58,472 nt of DNA from Alistipes sp. (GCA_017383445.1 JAFNXQ010000084.1:1-58472); one strand, 5' to 3'; counted from the first letter of the stretch, positions 25,092-34,919 are shown. Notes: a model not told the origin generated them from the letters alone. Made by a program: numbers and translations.

Positions 25092-25757
25092 ATGCTGACA
25101 GATATAATCGAAATATTACTCAAAGGTATGGGTGTCGGACTGGCCTCATCAATCACGGTGGGTCCCGTGGCTGTACTCTGTATTCAACGCACGTTGAGCA
25201 AGGACAGGCGTGCCGGCCTGGCCTCCGGTCTGGGTGTGGCGTGTGCCGATATGCTGATGGCCATTATAGCCTTCTTCTTCTACTCGATGTTGCAGGCACA
25301 GATCGAGGAGTACAGTATGATTCTTCAGGTCATTGGAGGTATCTTTGTAGTGATTGTCGGTGTTTATATCTTCTTCCAGAACCCCGTGCCGCAGATTCGC
25401 AAAAACCGTGCAGGAAAGAGTGACCCGTGGCAGGACTACTCGTCGATGTTCGCCTTCACGCTGGCTAACTTCGTTGTTGTTATCCCCTATCTGCTGGCCT
25501 TTTTTGCGATGTTCAATGTCGGTATGCACTCCGAGGGCGAGTCTATGGCATCGATGATGCGTGGCGGTATGACCATCCTGGGATTCTTCGCGGGTGCTTC
25601 GCTGTGGTGGATACTGCTGACCTTCACAATCGACATCTTCCGTCGCCGCTTCCGTCCGCGACACATGCTCACGATAAACCACGTTGCCGGTGTTATTATC
25701 GCCGTGCTCGGTATATATACGATTTTATCAACGTTTTTTAATATTCTGCCTCAATAA
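25092..25757 (+). CDS. LysE-family exporter
   Basis: 221-residue inner-membrane protein with about six hydrophobic helices. The N-terminal pattern GVGLASSITVGPVAVLCIQRTL followed by GLASGLGVACADMLMAIIAF is characteristic of LysE/RhtB amino-acid exporters. The central loop is hydrophilic (PQIRKNRAGKSDPWQDYSS). Substrate cannot be assigned. First gene of a long co-directional run; its TAA shares one base with the ATG of cmk, implying translational coupling. Confidence 0.85.
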   Translation: MLTDIIEILLKGMGVGLASSITVGPVAVLCIQRTLSKDRRAGLASGLGVACADMLMAIIAFFFYSMLQAQIEEYSMILQVIGGIFVVIVGVYIFFQNPVPQIRKNRAGKSDPWQDYSSMFAFTLANFVVVIPYLLAFFAMFNVGMHSEGESMASMMRGGMTILGFFAGASLWWILLTFTIDIFRRRFRPRHMLTINHVAGVIIAVLGIYTILSTFFNILPQ

Positions 25758-26458
25758 TGGTTGCCAAAAAGAGAAAAATAGTTATCGCCATCGACGGCTT
25801 TTCGTCGTGTGGCAAGAGTACCTTCGCCAAGGCTATCGCTGCCCGCCTAGGCTATATCTTTATCGACACGGGAGCAATGTATCGTGCCGTTACACTCTAT
25901 GCGTTGGAGAATGGAGCTATCCGTTCGGGTATTGTCGATGAAGATGCTGTGGAGGCTTTGCTCCCGCAGATTGAGATTACCTTCCGCTTCAATCCGCAGC
26001 GAGGTGCCAGCGATATCTATGTGAACGGTGACCTTGCCGAGGGCCGTATCCGTTCTATCGAGGTGAGCAACTGCGTGAGTGGTGTCAGCTCGATTCGTGC
26101 CGTCAGGGAGAAGCTGGTGGCTATGCAGCAGCGTATGGGTCGCGACAGAGGTGTTGTGATGGATGGCCGCGATATCGGAACGGTGGTCTTTCCCGATGCC
26201 GAGTTGAAGATTTTTATGACAGCCGATGCTGAGGTGCGTGCCCGTCGTCGTTATGCCGAGCTTACGGCCAAGGGCGACAATGTTACGCTGGAGGAGATTG
26301 TTGAGAATGTCATTTCGCGAGATAAGGCCGATATGAGCCGTGCCATTTCGCCACTTCGTCAGGCTGACGATGCCATTGTACTGGACAACAGCTATATGAC
26401 CGTCGAGGAGCAGATGGAGTGGTTTATGGAGAGATATAACGCCGCTGTTGAGGAGTAA
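25757..26458 (+). CDS. cmk: Cytidylate kinase
   Basis: Phosphorylates CMP and dCMP with ATP. 233 residues. P-loop IDGFSSCGKSTFAK (about 12-25), the DTGAMYRAVT substrate segment (near 37), VMDGRDIGTVVFPDAELKIFMTA (near 134) and RDKADMSRAISPL lid segment (near 193) are all typical. The P-loop has SSCGKS instead of the common GPAGSGKS, a variation seen in Bacteroidota. Starts at the last base of the exporter gene and precedes ispH by 14 bp. Confidence 0.93.
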   Translation: MVAKKRKIVIAIDGFSSCGKSTFAKAIAARLGYIFIDTGAMYRAVTLYALENGAIRSGIVDEDAVEALLPQIEITFRFNPQRGASDIYVNGDLAEGRIRSIEVSNCVSGVSSIRAVREKLVAMQQRMGRDRGVVMDGRDIGTVVFPDAELKIFMTADAEVRARRRYAELTAKGDNVTLEEIVENVISRDKADMSRAISPLRQADDAIVLDNSYMTVEEQMEWFMERYNAAVEE

Positions 26459-26472
26459 ATGACGAGGGCGAA

Positions 26473-27336
26473 GTGGTTGTAGAGATTGATAAAAATTCGG
26501 GTTTCTGCTTCGGTGTGGTGCGAGCCATCGAGAAGGCGGAGTCGGCACTCGCAGAGTTGGGTGGCGAGGTCTTTTCGTTGGGCGACATAGTGCATAACCG
26601 CGTGGAGGTGCAGCGTCTGGAGGGTCTGGGGCTGCGTACCATAACACACGACGATATAGCGGCACTCGGAGGCAAGCATCTCTTCATCAGGGCTCACGGC
26701 GAGCCACCTTCGACCTACCTTCGTGCTGAGGAGCAGGGCGTAAAGATAATAGATGCCACCTGCCCCGTGGTGGCACAGTTGCAGCGTAAGGTCGTGGAGG
26801 CACATCGTGCTATGCAACGCGTGGGCGGCAGTGTTGTGATATTGGGCAAGCGAGGTCATGCCGAGGTTGTGGGCCTTACGGGACAGGTTGCCCAGCCCAC
26901 GATAGTCATCGAGGGCGAGGCGGATTTGCGGATGGTTGATTTCTCGCGTCCGATATTCTTCCTCTCGCAGACTACGCAGAGCATAGGACTCTTCCGCCGC
27001 CTGGTGGATATTATGCAGACGCGACTGGAGGGTGGTGCTACGCTGACGGTGGATGACACCATCTGTCGCAGAGTATCCAACCGCGAATCATCGCTGGCGG
27101 AGTTTGCCTGCCGCTTCGATGTGGTGATATTTGTCTGTGGTCGCAAGTCGAGCAACGGCAAGGTGTTGTTTGAGGTGTGCCGCGAGAAGAATCCTCGCAG
27201 CTATCAGGTGGAGGATGAGCACGAGTTGCAGGCCGAGTGGTTTGAGGGGTGTAGCAGTGTCGGTATTTGCGGAGCAACATCAACGCCGGCGTGGCTGATG
27301 GAGCAGGTTGCCGACCATATACGCCAGCGATATTAG
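26473..27336 (+). CDS. ispH: 4-hydroxy-3-methylbut-2-enyl diphosphate reductase (GTG start)
   Basis: Final MEP-pathway enzyme, reducing HMBPP to IPP and DMAPP with a [4Fe-4S] cluster. 287 residues. The three cluster cysteines are at 12 (SGFCFGV), 97 (DATCPVV) and 198 (DDTICRR), and His/Glu residues lie in IVHNRVEV and IRAHGEPP. No ATG is available in frame after the cmk stop, so the GTG at 26473 is the start, preceded by GAGGG. An out-of-frame ATG at 26459 gives only 7 codons. Some residues usual after Cys198 are altered (RRVSNRESS). Confidence 0.93.
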   Translation: MVVEIDKNSGFCFGVVRAIEKAESALAELGGEVFSLGDIVHNRVEVQRLEGLGLRTITHDDIAALGGKHLFIRAHGEPPSTYLRAEEQGVKIIDATCPVVAQLQRKVVEAHRAMQRVGGSVVILGKRGHAEVVGLTGQVAQPTIVIEGEADLRMVDFSRPIFFLSQTTQSIGLFRRLVDIMQTRLEGGATLTVDDTICRRVSNRESSLAEFACRFDVVIFVCGRKSSNGKVLFEVCREKNPRSYQVEDEHELQAEWFEGCSSVGICGATSTPAWLMEQVADHIRQRY

Positions 27337-27371
27337 AGGAGATTGAAGTTTGAAAATAAAAGATTGATACT

Positions 27372-27842
27372 ATGCGATACTTTGTTCGTGCAGCGAAATA
27401 TTTTGTTGCCTTTTGCGTTTTGTATTTGGTTTTGGTGTGGCTTGGTTTGAAGTCGCAGGGTGGCGATGCCTCTGTATGGGAGTCTATCGTTGCTACGATG
27501 TCGGTTAAGCGAGGCTGGATGCTTGCCGGAGCTGTTGTCCTGCTCTCGGCGTTGTACCCACGCTTCGGTTTTATGATGCGTCGCATAGAGTGCGATATGG
27601 TCGCCGACCGCGAGCAACTGCTTGCTGCCTTTACTATGGCGGGATTCGTGCTTCGTGAGGAGACTGATGGCCGTATGGTATTCCGTGGTGACAACCTCAT
27701 GCGACGAATCTTTATGCTCTTTGAGGATGAGATCGTCGTTGAGCAGTATGGCCAGTGGGTCGATATCTCGGGTAATCGCCGTGGTGTGGCCAATGCAGCC
27801 TACCGTCTGGAACTTTATATGGAGAACAAGCAAAGAGAGTAA
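27372..27842 (+). CDS. Conserved-looking two-helix membrane protein
   Basis: 156 residues with two transmembrane helices (about 8-26 and 48-66) and a cytoplasmic C-terminal domain (about 70-156). That domain has the alternating pattern MAGFVLREETDGRMVFRGD and a FEDEIVVEQYGQWVDISG strand pair, as in small membrane-associated beta domains. No family recognised. It sits between ispH (35 bp) and the S41 protease gene (15 bp) in the long operon. Confidence 0.75.
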   Translation: MRYFVRAAKYFVAFCVLYLVLVWLGLKSQGGDASVWESIVATMSVKRGWMLAGAVVLLSALYPRFGFMMRRIECDMVADREQLLAAFTMAGFVLREETDGRMVFRGDNLMRRIFMLFEDEIVVEQYGQWVDISGNRRGVANAAYRLELYMENKQRE

Positions 27843-27857
27843 GATAAAGAGAGTAAG

Positions 27858-29537
27858 ATGAAGTGGATGAAGAGTAATATCACGCGTGTCGGTGCGGTGT
27901 TGGTCGTGGCTGCAGTCGTTACGGGTCTGTGGGCTACGAAGGATGACTTCGGACTTGGCCGTAATATGGAGATTATGGTCAATATGATGCGTGAGATATC
28001 GTCACTATATGTCGATAAGGTCAGCCCCGACAAGCTGATGAAGGATGGTGCTGTTGGTATGGTTCGCAACCTCGACCCCTATACACAATATATGTCGGAG
28101 GAGGAGATGTCGGACTTCGAGATTCAGGCTACGGGTAAGTATGGCGGTATTGGTGCAACGATTCGTATGCGTAGAGATAGCAGTGGCGTGGTCGTGGCAC
28201 AACCCTACAAGGGTACGCCTTCGGATCTGGCGGGCTTGAAGATTGGCGACAGGTTTCTGACCATCGACGGCGAGGATGTAACCAAATCGACCACAGCCGA
28301 CATATCATCGCGTTTGAAGGGTGTGCCGGGTACAACCGTTAAGATTGGCATCGAGAGAATGATGACGGGCGAGAAGGAGGAGATGGAGCTTACGCGTGCC
28401 CGCATCGCTATCCCCGGAGTGCCATATTCGGGCTATGTGGCCGACGGCATTGGCTACATCTCGCATAACGACTTTACCGATGGCTGCTACGATGAGATGC
28501 GTGCTGCGGTGAACTCACTGATAAGCAAGGGCGAGTTGAAGGGCCTTATTCTGGACTATCGTGACAATGGTGGCGGCAGTCTTTCCGAGGCGGTGAAGAT
28601 TCTCTCGTTGTTTGTACCCAAGGGCTCGGAGGTCGTGACGATGCGAGGCCGTTCGGAACAGGGCACACGCCGACACCTCACAGAGTCGGCTCCCGTGCTG
28701 GGCGAAGTACCTATCGTGGTGCTGATAAATGGCAATAGTGCCTCGGCAGCCGAGATTGTGAGTGGTGCGTTGCAGGATATGGACCGTGCGGTACTTATGG
28801 GACAACCATCCTTCGGTAAGGGTCTGGTGCAGACTATGGTACCGGTGGGATATAACGCCTATCTGAAAGTTACAACATCGAAATATTATATCCCTTCGGG
28901 TCGTTGCATACAGCGTATTAACTACTCGTCACACGATGGTACCACCTCGGAGATGGTTCCCGACTCGCTGATGCGTGAGTTCAGGACCCGCAACGGCCGT
29001 AAGGTCTATGAGGGTAAGGGCCTGATGCCCGATGTGAGGGTCAAGCCGGAGTATATCTCTTCGTTTGCTGTGATGCTCTACAACCTCGGCTATATCGAGG
29101 AGTTCCTCGACGGCTATATGCGTCGTAATCCCAATCAGCAGATTGACAACAAGTCGTTCTCTATCACCGATCAGGATTATGAGGACTTTGTGAAGTATAT
29201 GGAGGACAAGAGTGTGCCCTATGAGTCGCGTACCCGTCTGGCGTTGGATATGTTGAAGAAGACCTCGGAGGAGGAACGTTACGATGAGGCTTTCAAGGAG
29301 GATTTGCTTCTCCTGGAGAAGAAACTCAAAGACCAGAAGGCCGATAACCTGCGTCGTTATCGTCAGGAGATTACCGATATGCTCAATGGCGACATTGTCC
29401 TGCGTCATAGCTACGCCGAGGGTCTTATCGAGCATAATCTGGTGTCGGACAGCCTCGTGATAAAGGCTGTTGAGTTGCTGCGAAACGGCGAGGAGCATAG
29501 CCGCATACTTGCAGAGCAGGACACCGAGAAGCAGTAA
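27858..29537 (+). CDS. S41-family carboxyl-terminal processing protease
   Basis: 559 residues. An N-terminal hydrophobic segment (about 9-27) exports or anchors the protein. A PDZ domain (about 90-180, with GIGATIRMRRDSSGVVVAQP) precedes the S41 catalytic domain with RDNGGGSLSEAV (near 235), the nucleophile Ser in INGNSASAAEI (near 296) and the general-base Lys in GQPSFGKGLVQ (near 323). A charged C-terminal extension (about 430-559) follows. Cleaves periplasmic substrates from near their C-termini. Followed 47 bp later by a histidine kinase gene. Confidence 0.92.
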   Translation: MKWMKSNITRVGAVLVVAAVVTGLWATKDDFGLGRNMEIMVNMMREISSLYVDKVSPDKLMKDGAVGMVRNLDPYTQYMSEEEMSDFEIQATGKYGGIGATIRMRRDSSGVVVAQPYKGTPSDLAGLKIGDRFLTIDGEDVTKSTTADISSRLKGVPGTTVKIGIERMMTGEKEEMELTRARIAIPGVPYSGYVADGIGYISHNDFTDGCYDEMRAAVNSLISKGELKGLILDYRDNGGGSLSEAVKILSLFVPKGSEVVTMRGRSEQGTRRHLTESAPVLGEVPIVVLINGNSASAAEIVSGALQDMDRAVLMGQPSFGKGLVQTMVPVGYNAYLKVTTSKYYIPSGRCIQRINYSSHDGTTSEMVPDSLMREFRTRNGRKVYEGKGLMPDVRVKPEYISSFAVMLYNLGYIEEFLDGYMRRNPNQQIDNKSFSITDQDYEDFVKYMEDKSVPYESRTRLALDMLKKTSEEERYDEAFKEDLLLLEKKLKDQKADNLRRYRQEITDMLNGDIVLRHSYAEGLIEHNLVSDSLVIKAVELLRNGEEHSRILAEQDTEKQ

Positions 29538-29584
29538 GGTGGTGTTGGAAAGGAAAAGTGTAGCGAAAAAATAAGCAGAGGCGT

Positions 29585-30769
29585 ATGGCAAAGTTGTTTG
29601 GTGGAGGCAAGAAGATATCGTTCCGCAGTCGTATATCGATTCTGATTATAGGATTGATATTGGCTGTGATGTCGCTTATCTATACCAACTATCTTGCCGA
29701 TGTGTTGCGGGAGAAGGAGCAGAACGATGTCCGCCTGTGGGTGGCAGCTATGGAACGCGTCAGCCGCGAGGCCTTCGGTAACTATCACGTCGATCCGCTT
29801 ATCTCGCATATCGTAAGCACGCAGAACAATATTCCGTTCATCATTACCGACGAGAATCTCAACCTCATAATGAGCAACCGCATTCCGGAGGAGATACTGA
29901 ATGACCCGGAGAAGTTGCGTCGTAAGCGAAACGAGCTGATTGAGGAGAACACACCCCGCACGGTGCGTCTTATGTGGTCGGGTAGCCATAGTCATATCAT
30001 CTTCTATGGCAAGTCACAGCTGCTGACGGCCCTCTACTACTTCCCTTATGTGCAGTGGCTGATTATCGCAATCTTCATCATCTTCACCTACATAGCACTG
30101 CAATCCACCAAGCAGGATGAGCAGAATCGCGTGTGGATAGGCCTTGCCAAGGAGACTGCACATCAGTTGGGAACACCCATATCGTCGTTGCTTGGCTGGG
30201 TGGAGTACCTGCGTAATATGGAGGTGGATAAAACCGCTGTGGATGAGATGAACAAGGATTTGTCGCACCTGATGAAGATTGTGGACAGATTCTCAAAGAT
30301 TGGCTCCGAGACAGTCTTGACGGTAAATAATGTAAATGAGGTGGTGGGCGAGACTGTTATGTACTTCCGTCACCGCATACCACGCAATGTGTCGTTGTCG
30401 TACAATGGTCTGGCTATGGCACCTGTCAAGGCCAATATCAATGTTGCTCTGTTTGAGTGGGTTGTCGAGAATCTGCTGAAAAATGCCCTTGATGCCATGC
30501 AGGGCAAGGGCGAGATTGATGTCAATATTGCGGCAAACGACAAGAGTGTGATGATAGATGTGAGTGACACGGGCAAGGGTATCCCGAAGAATAACTGGAA
30601 GAGCATATTTGAGCCGGGCTTCACAACCAAGACTCGCGGCTGGGGTCTGGGTCTATCGCTTTCGCACCGCATCGTGGAGGATTATCATCACGGACGCATC
30701 TTTGTTGCCAAGTCGGAGGTGGGCCACGGTACGACTTTCCGCATAATTTTGAAACGAGTTATTGAATAA
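29585..30769 (+). CDS. Orphan sensor histidine kinase
   Basis: 394 residues. Two transmembrane helices (about 18-36 and 156-172) flank a small periplasmic sensor region with IPFIITDENLNLIMSN. The H-box AKETAHQLGTPISSLLGW puts the phosphorylated His at 193. The N-box (ENLLKNALDAM), G1 (DTGKGIP), and G2 (TRGWGLGLSLSHRIV) complete an HATPase_c domain. No response regulator is adjacent, so its partner is elsewhere. The TAA overlaps the next ATG by one base, coupling it to the DUF4271 gene. Confidence 0.92.
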   Translation: MAKLFGGGKKISFRSRISILIIGLILAVMSLIYTNYLADVLREKEQNDVRLWVAAMERVSREAFGNYHVDPLISHIVSTQNNIPFIITDENLNLIMSNRIPEEILNDPEKLRRKRNELIEENTPRTVRLMWSGSHSHIIFYGKSQLLTALYYFPYVQWLIIAIFIIFTYIALQSTKQDEQNRVWIGLAKETAHQLGTPISSLLGWVEYLRNMEVDKTAVDEMNKDLSHLMKIVDRFSKIGSETVLTVNNVNEVVGETVMYFRHRIPRNVSLSYNGLAMAPVKANINVALFEWVVENLLKNALDAMQGKGEIDVNIAANDKSVMIDVSDTGKGIPKNNWKSIFEPGFTTKTRGWGLGLSLSHRIVEDYHHGRIFVAKSEVGHGTTFRIILKRVIE

Positions 30770-31749
30770 TGCAAGATACTGCACAAACATATACTTCCGG
30801 GCTGGACACCCTTTCGGAATACCAGCTGTGCCGACTCACCGAGGGTTGGACGGGACCTCTGCACAACCCTGTGCCGGAGGATAGTGTGTCGGGTGTAGCC
30901 TCTGGTGATACCTTCCGGCTGATAACCGACAGGTGGCGTGCGGCACGTGACTTTTATCGTGATGCCGATGCGGAGTCGGTCTTTGGCGAGGGGACAACAC
31001 TCTCCAATGGTGTTGTGTCGCAAAGTGCTGCCGCAGACGAGGGAGCTTCACTTGCGACAACATCGTTCTCCGACCTGTTCAATATGCCATTCTGGACAGA
31101 TGTTCTGCTCGATGCGATTGTGGTTGCTGTCATAATAGGTTATATGTTCTGCATCTATCGCTATTACCACGATGTAGTGGCTCTTATCTACTCGTCGTTT
31201 CGCCGTAGTGCCGCCGTGTCGGACAGAGTGAACGAACGCCGCCGCAGCGATATCTTCTACGGTTTTCTGGGCAAGCTGTTTCTGCTGGGCGTGGGCGGTG
31301 TAGGTGTGCTGCTCTCGATATGGCTCATTCGTGGCGGCAGTATGGTTATGGAGCTGTCAGACGAGCAACGTCTGCTCTCGCCGTTTATGGGTATGGCTCT
31401 GTTTGTTGTGCTTGTCATCGTGCAGTATATAATACTTCTGATTGTAGGATTTGTCACACGTTCCCTATCGACGATTCATACACTTATGCGTGTGCGTCTG
31501 ACCTATTTTGTCTTTGCCACGGTGGTTGTGGCTCCGTTCCTGCTGGTGTTGCAGATGTCGGGAGGCGTTATGGCGTGGCGAATTGCTACCTATCTGGCAT
31601 TGGGTCTTACGTTGGTACTCTATGTCAGAGAGAGTCTTGATCTGTTTATGTCGAAAAAAATTTCAATTTTACATTGGTTTTTGTACCTTTGCACCGTCGA
31701 AATCGTGCCTGTTACACTGCTGTGGCAGATGGCTATACGGTTTAGATAA
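30769..31749 (+). CDS. DUF4271 integral membrane protein
   Basis: 326 residues. A soluble N-terminal part (about 1-110, Ser/Asp-rich) precedes about six transmembrane helices. The C-terminal block FLYLCTVEIVPVTLLW is characteristic of DUF4271, a Bacteroidota family usually encoded just before uroporphyrinogen-III synthase, as here. Function unknown. A good -7 element for the next gene lies inside its last codons. Confidence 0.85.
   Translation: MQDTAQTYTSGLDTLSEYQLCRLTEGWTGPLHNPVPEDSVSGVASGDTFRLITDRWRAARDFYRDADAESVFGEGTTLSNGVVSQSAAADEGASLATTSFSDLFNMPFWTDVLLDAIVVAVIIGYMFCIYRYYHDVVALIYSSFRRSAAVSDRVNERRRSDIFYGFLGKLFLLGVGGVGVLLSIWLIRGGSMVMELSDEQRLLSPFMGMALFVVLVIVQYIILLIVGFVTRSLSTIHTLMRVRLTYFVFATVVVAPFLLVLQMSGGVMAWRIATYLALGLTLVLYVRESLDLFMSKKISILHWFLYLCTVEIVPVTLLWQMAIRFR
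31661..31691 (+). promoter_or_regulatory. Internal promoter for hemD-rnpA-yidD
   Basis: TACCTTTG (31684-31691) with TTTC (31661-31664) 19 bp upstream, inside the DUF4271 coding sequence. Predicted leader about 65 nt before ATG 31761. Confidence 0.55.
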
Positions 31750-31760
31750 TAAAATAATAT

Positions 31761-32630
31761 ATGATGGTAAATAAAATTTTGATATCACAACCTCGTCCTG
31801 CTATTATTGAGAAGTCACCTTTCTATGAGCTTTCAACAAAGTATGGCGTGGAGATAGATTATAAACCGCTAATCAAAGTTGTTGGAGTTACACTCAAAGA
31901 GTTCCGTTCGCAGCGTGTAGAGATACTGGATCATACTGCTGTTATCTTTACGTCACGCACCACCGTAGATAGCTTTTTTCATATCTGCGAGGAGGCTCGC
32001 ATAACAGTCCCCGAGACAATGAAATATATCTGCAATACCGAGGCCGTAGCCCTCTATTTGCAGAAGTATATTGTCTATCGCAAGCGTAAGATTTCGTTTG
32101 CCGATGGCTCGTTCACCGGCCTTATGGAGCTAATCATCAAGCATAAGAGTGAGAGATTCCTCCTGGCACTGAGTGAACCCCATAAGCCGGAGTTGCCCGA
32201 CTCGCTGGCGAAGTTGAAGATGAACTTCGACCCCGTTATTCTGGCGCTTACCGTTGCTGCCGATATGGGTGATGTGCAGCCTGCGACATACGATGTTATG
32301 GCGTTGTACTCGCCGTCGGATGTTAAGAGTGTTGTGGAGAACTTTGGCGTTGAGTCGTTGCCCGTTATCGCAACCTTCGGTGAGGCTACATTGCGTGCCG
32401 CTTTGGAGGCGGGTATGAAGGTCAAGGCATCGGCACCATCGCCTGAGGCACCATCTATGGCAAAGGCCATAGACCTCTATTTTGCCAAGCTGAAACGGGG
32501 CGAGGAGGTGGAGTGTGTGCAGCTTACCGAGGACGACACCAAGGAGGAGTTTATCCGCACACAGCAGAATAAACTCGCCAAGAAGAGCCGTAGCCGTACA
32601 TCTGCTGCCGACAAGACAGAGAAGAAATAG
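31761..32630 (+). CDS. hemD: Uroporphyrinogen-III synthase family protein
   Basis: 289 residues. Two alternating alpha/beta domains of HemD type can be followed: ILISQPRP...YELSTKYGVEIDYKPLIKV at the start, IFTSRTTVDSFF (near 62) and the ATFGEATLRAALEAGMKVKASAPSPEAPSMAKAI block (near 205-240), which in the family reads GxxTAxAL...A..PT. The C-terminus is a Lys-rich tail. Family role: closes and inverts hydroxymethylbilane to uroporphyrinogen III. No other heme genes are linked, and sequence conservation is low, so enzymatic function is likely but not certain. Confidence 0.82.
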   Translation: MMVNKILISQPRPAIIEKSPFYELSTKYGVEIDYKPLIKVVGVTLKEFRSQRVEILDHTAVIFTSRTTVDSFFHICEEARITVPETMKYICNTEAVALYLQKYIVYRKRKISFADGSFTGLMELIIKHKSERFLLALSEPHKPELPDSLAKLKMNFDPVILALTVAADMGDVQPATYDVMALYSPSDVKSVVENFGVESLPVIATFGEATLRAALEAGMKVKASAPSPEAPSMAKAIDLYFAKLKRGEEVECVQLTEDDTKEEFIRTQQNKLAKKSRSRTSAADKTEKK

Positions 32631-32652
32631 TCGCTTCAAAATACTCTTCACA

Positions 32653-33060
32653 ATGTCAGAGAACAGCCTGCCCCGTGTTGAACGATTGCGTTCACTCTCG
32701 GCCATACGACGATTATTCGCCGAGGGCGAGGGCGGTTTTGTATATCCGTTCCGTTATATGTGCTTTAAGGAGTGCAGTGTCGGAGGCGAATGTGTCGGCG
32801 ATGACAGCGTTAGCGGTGGCGTAGAGGTTATGTTCTCTGTGCCGAAGAAGTTTCACAAGCGAGCCAACAAACGCAATGTGTTGAAGCGTCGTAGCCGCGA
32901 GGCCTATCGACTGCATAAGCAGCAGCTTGTGGCGAAGGCCGCAGAGCAGGGCATAGCGTTGGATATGGCTCTGGTCTATTCCACAAAGGAGGTATTAAGC
33001 TATAAAACCATAGAGTATGCCGTGCAACGAATCCTGGGACAAGTTTGTAGCCGTCTGTAA
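32653..33060 (+). CDS. rnpA: Ribonuclease P protein component
   Basis: 135-residue basic protein that helps the RNase P RNA trim the 5' leader of tRNA precursors. The RNR signature is visible as [18 protein letters not shown] (about 76-93). The N-terminal [17 protein letters not shown] is typical of the family, and the central part has an acidic Gly/Ser insertion (about 39-53). Start chosen at MSENSLPR; an upstream in-frame ATG at 32515 would overlap hemD by over 100 bp. Its last 44 bp overlap yidD. Confidence 0.93.
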   Translation: MSENSLPRVERLRSLSAIRRLFAEGEGGFVYPFRYMCFKECSVGGECVGDDSVSGGVEVMFSVPKKFHKRANKRNVLKRRSREAYRLHKQQLVAKAAEQGIALDMALVYSTKEVLSYKTIEYAVQRILGQVCSRL

Positions 33061-33277
33061 GAAGATTGCAATCTTTCCACTTATTGCATTGGTGAAGTTC
33101 TATCAGTATTGTATTTCGCCATTGAAGCCACCGTGCTGCCGTTTCACGCCCACCTGCTCGCAGTATGCCTTGCAGGCTCTGCGTAAGCACGGCCCGATAA
33201 AGGGTAGCTGGCTGACACTCAAACGCATACTGCGATGTCATCCGTGGGGTGGTAGTGGTTACGACCCCGTACCATAA
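33017..33277 (+). CDS. yidD: Membrane protein insertion efficiency factor YidD
   Basis: 86 residues. The core [33 protein letters not shown] carries the characteristic cysteines, followed by [24 protein letters not shown], the usual C-terminus (full pattern across residues 23-86). An amphipathic N-terminal helix associates with the inner membrane and assists YidC-dependent insertion. Overlap with rnpA is common for this pair. A terminator follows 25 bp later. Confidence 0.93.
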   Translation: MPCNESWDKFVAVCKKIAIFPLIALVKFYQYCISPLKPPCCRFTPTCSQYALQALRKHGPIKGSWLTLKRILRCHPWGGSGYDPVP

Positions 33278-33301
33278 ATAAGGAAGCAATGTTATATAAA
33301 T

Positions 33302-33331
33302 AAATCCCGACTTTCGTGAAAGTCGGGATTT
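33302..33331. terminator. Bidirectional terminator
   Basis: Perfect 13 bp stem (33302-33314 with 33319-33331) and a CGTG tetraloop, ending the 25-33 kb operon (+) and rny (-). Confidence 0.88.
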
Positions 33332-33371
33332 ATCATTATCTGCTCCGCTGCCAGACCTGCTGGCAGGGCGA

Positions 33372-34919
33372 TTATTTTGCGTAACTTACCGAACGAGTCT
33401 CGCGGATGACAGTAATCTTCACCTGACCGGGATATGTCATCTCGTCCTGAATCTTCTTTGCTATATCGTGAGAGAGCATCTCTGACTCCTGATCCGAGAG
33501 CTTGTCGGCTCCTACGATTACTCGCAACTCGCGACCTGCCTGAATAGCGTAGGTCTTCACCACACCGGGGTATGAGAGGGCAATACCCTCCATCTCCTTC
33601 AAACGCTTGATGTAAGACTCCACAACCTCGCGACGAGCACCCGGACGGGCACCTGAAATGGCATCGCAGACCTGAATGATGGGGGCAATCATCGATGTCA
33701 TCTCCGCCTCGTCGTGGTGAGCACCGATAGCGTTGCATACATCAGCCTTCTCCTTATACTTCTCGGCCAGCTTCATACCGATAATTGCGTGTGGCAATTC
33801 GGGTTCGTCATCGGGCACCTTGCCAATATCGTGCAGCAGACCGGCACGGCGTGCAGCCTTTACAGGCAGGCCCAGCTCCGATGCCATAATACCAGCGAGG
33901 TTGGCGGTCTCTCGTGCGTGCTGCAAGAGGTTCTGACCATACGATGAACGATACTTCATCTTACCAATCAAGCGGATAAGCTCGGGGTGCAGGCCGTGAA
34001 TACCGAGGTCGATGGCTGTACGCTTACCCACCTCGACAATCTCCTCCTCAATCTGCTTCTTGACCTTTGCCACAACCTCCTCGATGCGGGCAGGATGGAT
34101 ACGACCGTCGGTTACCAGCTGGTGCAGTGCCAGGCGGGCAATCTCACGACGTACGGGGTCAAAACCACTCAAAATAATAGCCTCGGGGGTGTCATCCACG
34201 ATAATCTCAATGCCTGTGGCAGCCTCCAAAGCACGTATGTTACGGCCCTCGCGACCGATGATACGACCCTTAACCTCGTCGCTGTCGATGTTGAATACGG
34301 TCACAGCATTCTCAATAGCAGTCTCGGTTGCTACACGCTGGATAGAGGTCACGATGATACGCTTTGCCTCCTTTGTGGCTGTGAGCTTCGCCTCCTCGAT
34401 GGTCTCATTGATGTATGTGTCAGCCTCGGCCTTCGCCTCTGCCTTCATATTCTCTACGAGAATGTTCTTTGCCTCCTCGGCACTCATTCCGGAGATCTGC
34501 TCCAAACGAGCATTCTGCTCCTTGATTACTGCGGCCAGCTCCTCCTTTTTTGTGTTCAGACTCTGCATCTGTCCGGCCATCTGCTCCTTTATGCGGTCGT
34601 TCTCCTTGATTTTGTTGTCAAGGTCACGCTGCTGATTTACGAGGTTGGCCTCGATCTGCTTTGCACGCTGCTCACTCTGTGCAATCTTCTGATTACGTTC
34701 GTTTATCTGGCGGTCGTGCTCGCTTTTGAGCTGGATAAACTTCTCTTTTGCCTGGAGAATCTTCTCCTTTTTAATCATCTCGCCCTCGGCCTCGGCCTCT
34801 TTGAGAGCTGCTTCACGCTGTTTCTTTATGGTGTTTTTGGTGATGTAGGTGGTAATCAGATTCCACGCCACAATCGCCACCACAGCAGAAATCAACGCCG
34901 TTAGAACTATTGTTATCAT
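33372..34919 (-). CDS. rny: Ribonuclease Y
   Basis: 515-residue membrane-anchored endoribonuclease that starts mRNA decay. One N-terminal transmembrane helix (about 3-25) is followed by a long coiled coil (about 30-160), a KH RNA-binding domain with [15 protein letters not shown] (near 222) and an HD domain with LLHDIGK (near 358) and AHHDEAE (near 394). Length and order are normal. The 320 bp upstream hold a candidate structured RNA. A TATTTTTG -7 element at 34979-34972 lacks a good -33 box. Confidence 0.95.
   Translation of the reverse strand: MITIVLTALISAVVAIVAWNLITTYITKNTIKKQREAALKEAEAEGEMIKKEKILQAKEKFIQLKSEHDRQINERNQKIAQSEQRAKQIEANLVNQQRDLDNKIKENDRIKEQMAGQMQSLNTKKEELAAVIKEQNARLEQISGMSAEEAKNILVENMKAEAKAEADTYINETIEEAKLTATKEAKRIIVTSIQRVATETAIENAVTVFNIDSDEVKGRIIGREGRNIRALEAATGIEIIVDDTPEAIILSGFDPVRREIARLALHQLVTDGRIHPARIEEVVAKVKKQIEEEIVEVGKRTAIDLGIHGLHPELIRLIGKMKYRSSYGQNLLQHARETANLAGIMASELGLPVKAARRAGLLHDIGKVPDDEPELPHAIIGMKLAEKYKEKADVCNAIGAHHDEAEMTSMIAPIIQVCDAISGARPGARREVVESYIKRLKEMEGIALSYPGVVKTYAIQAGRELRVIVGADKLSDQESEMLSHDIAKKIQDEMTYPGQVKITVIRETRSVSYAK

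Noticed and set aside
26459-26482. ATG at 26459 as the start of ispH
   Set aside because: It is in another frame and stops after 7 codons; the GTG at 26473 gives the correct N-terminus.
33987-34904. Leu-rich forward frame of 305 codons opposite rny
   Set aside because: Looks hydrophobic only because it is the complement of the rny coiled coil.
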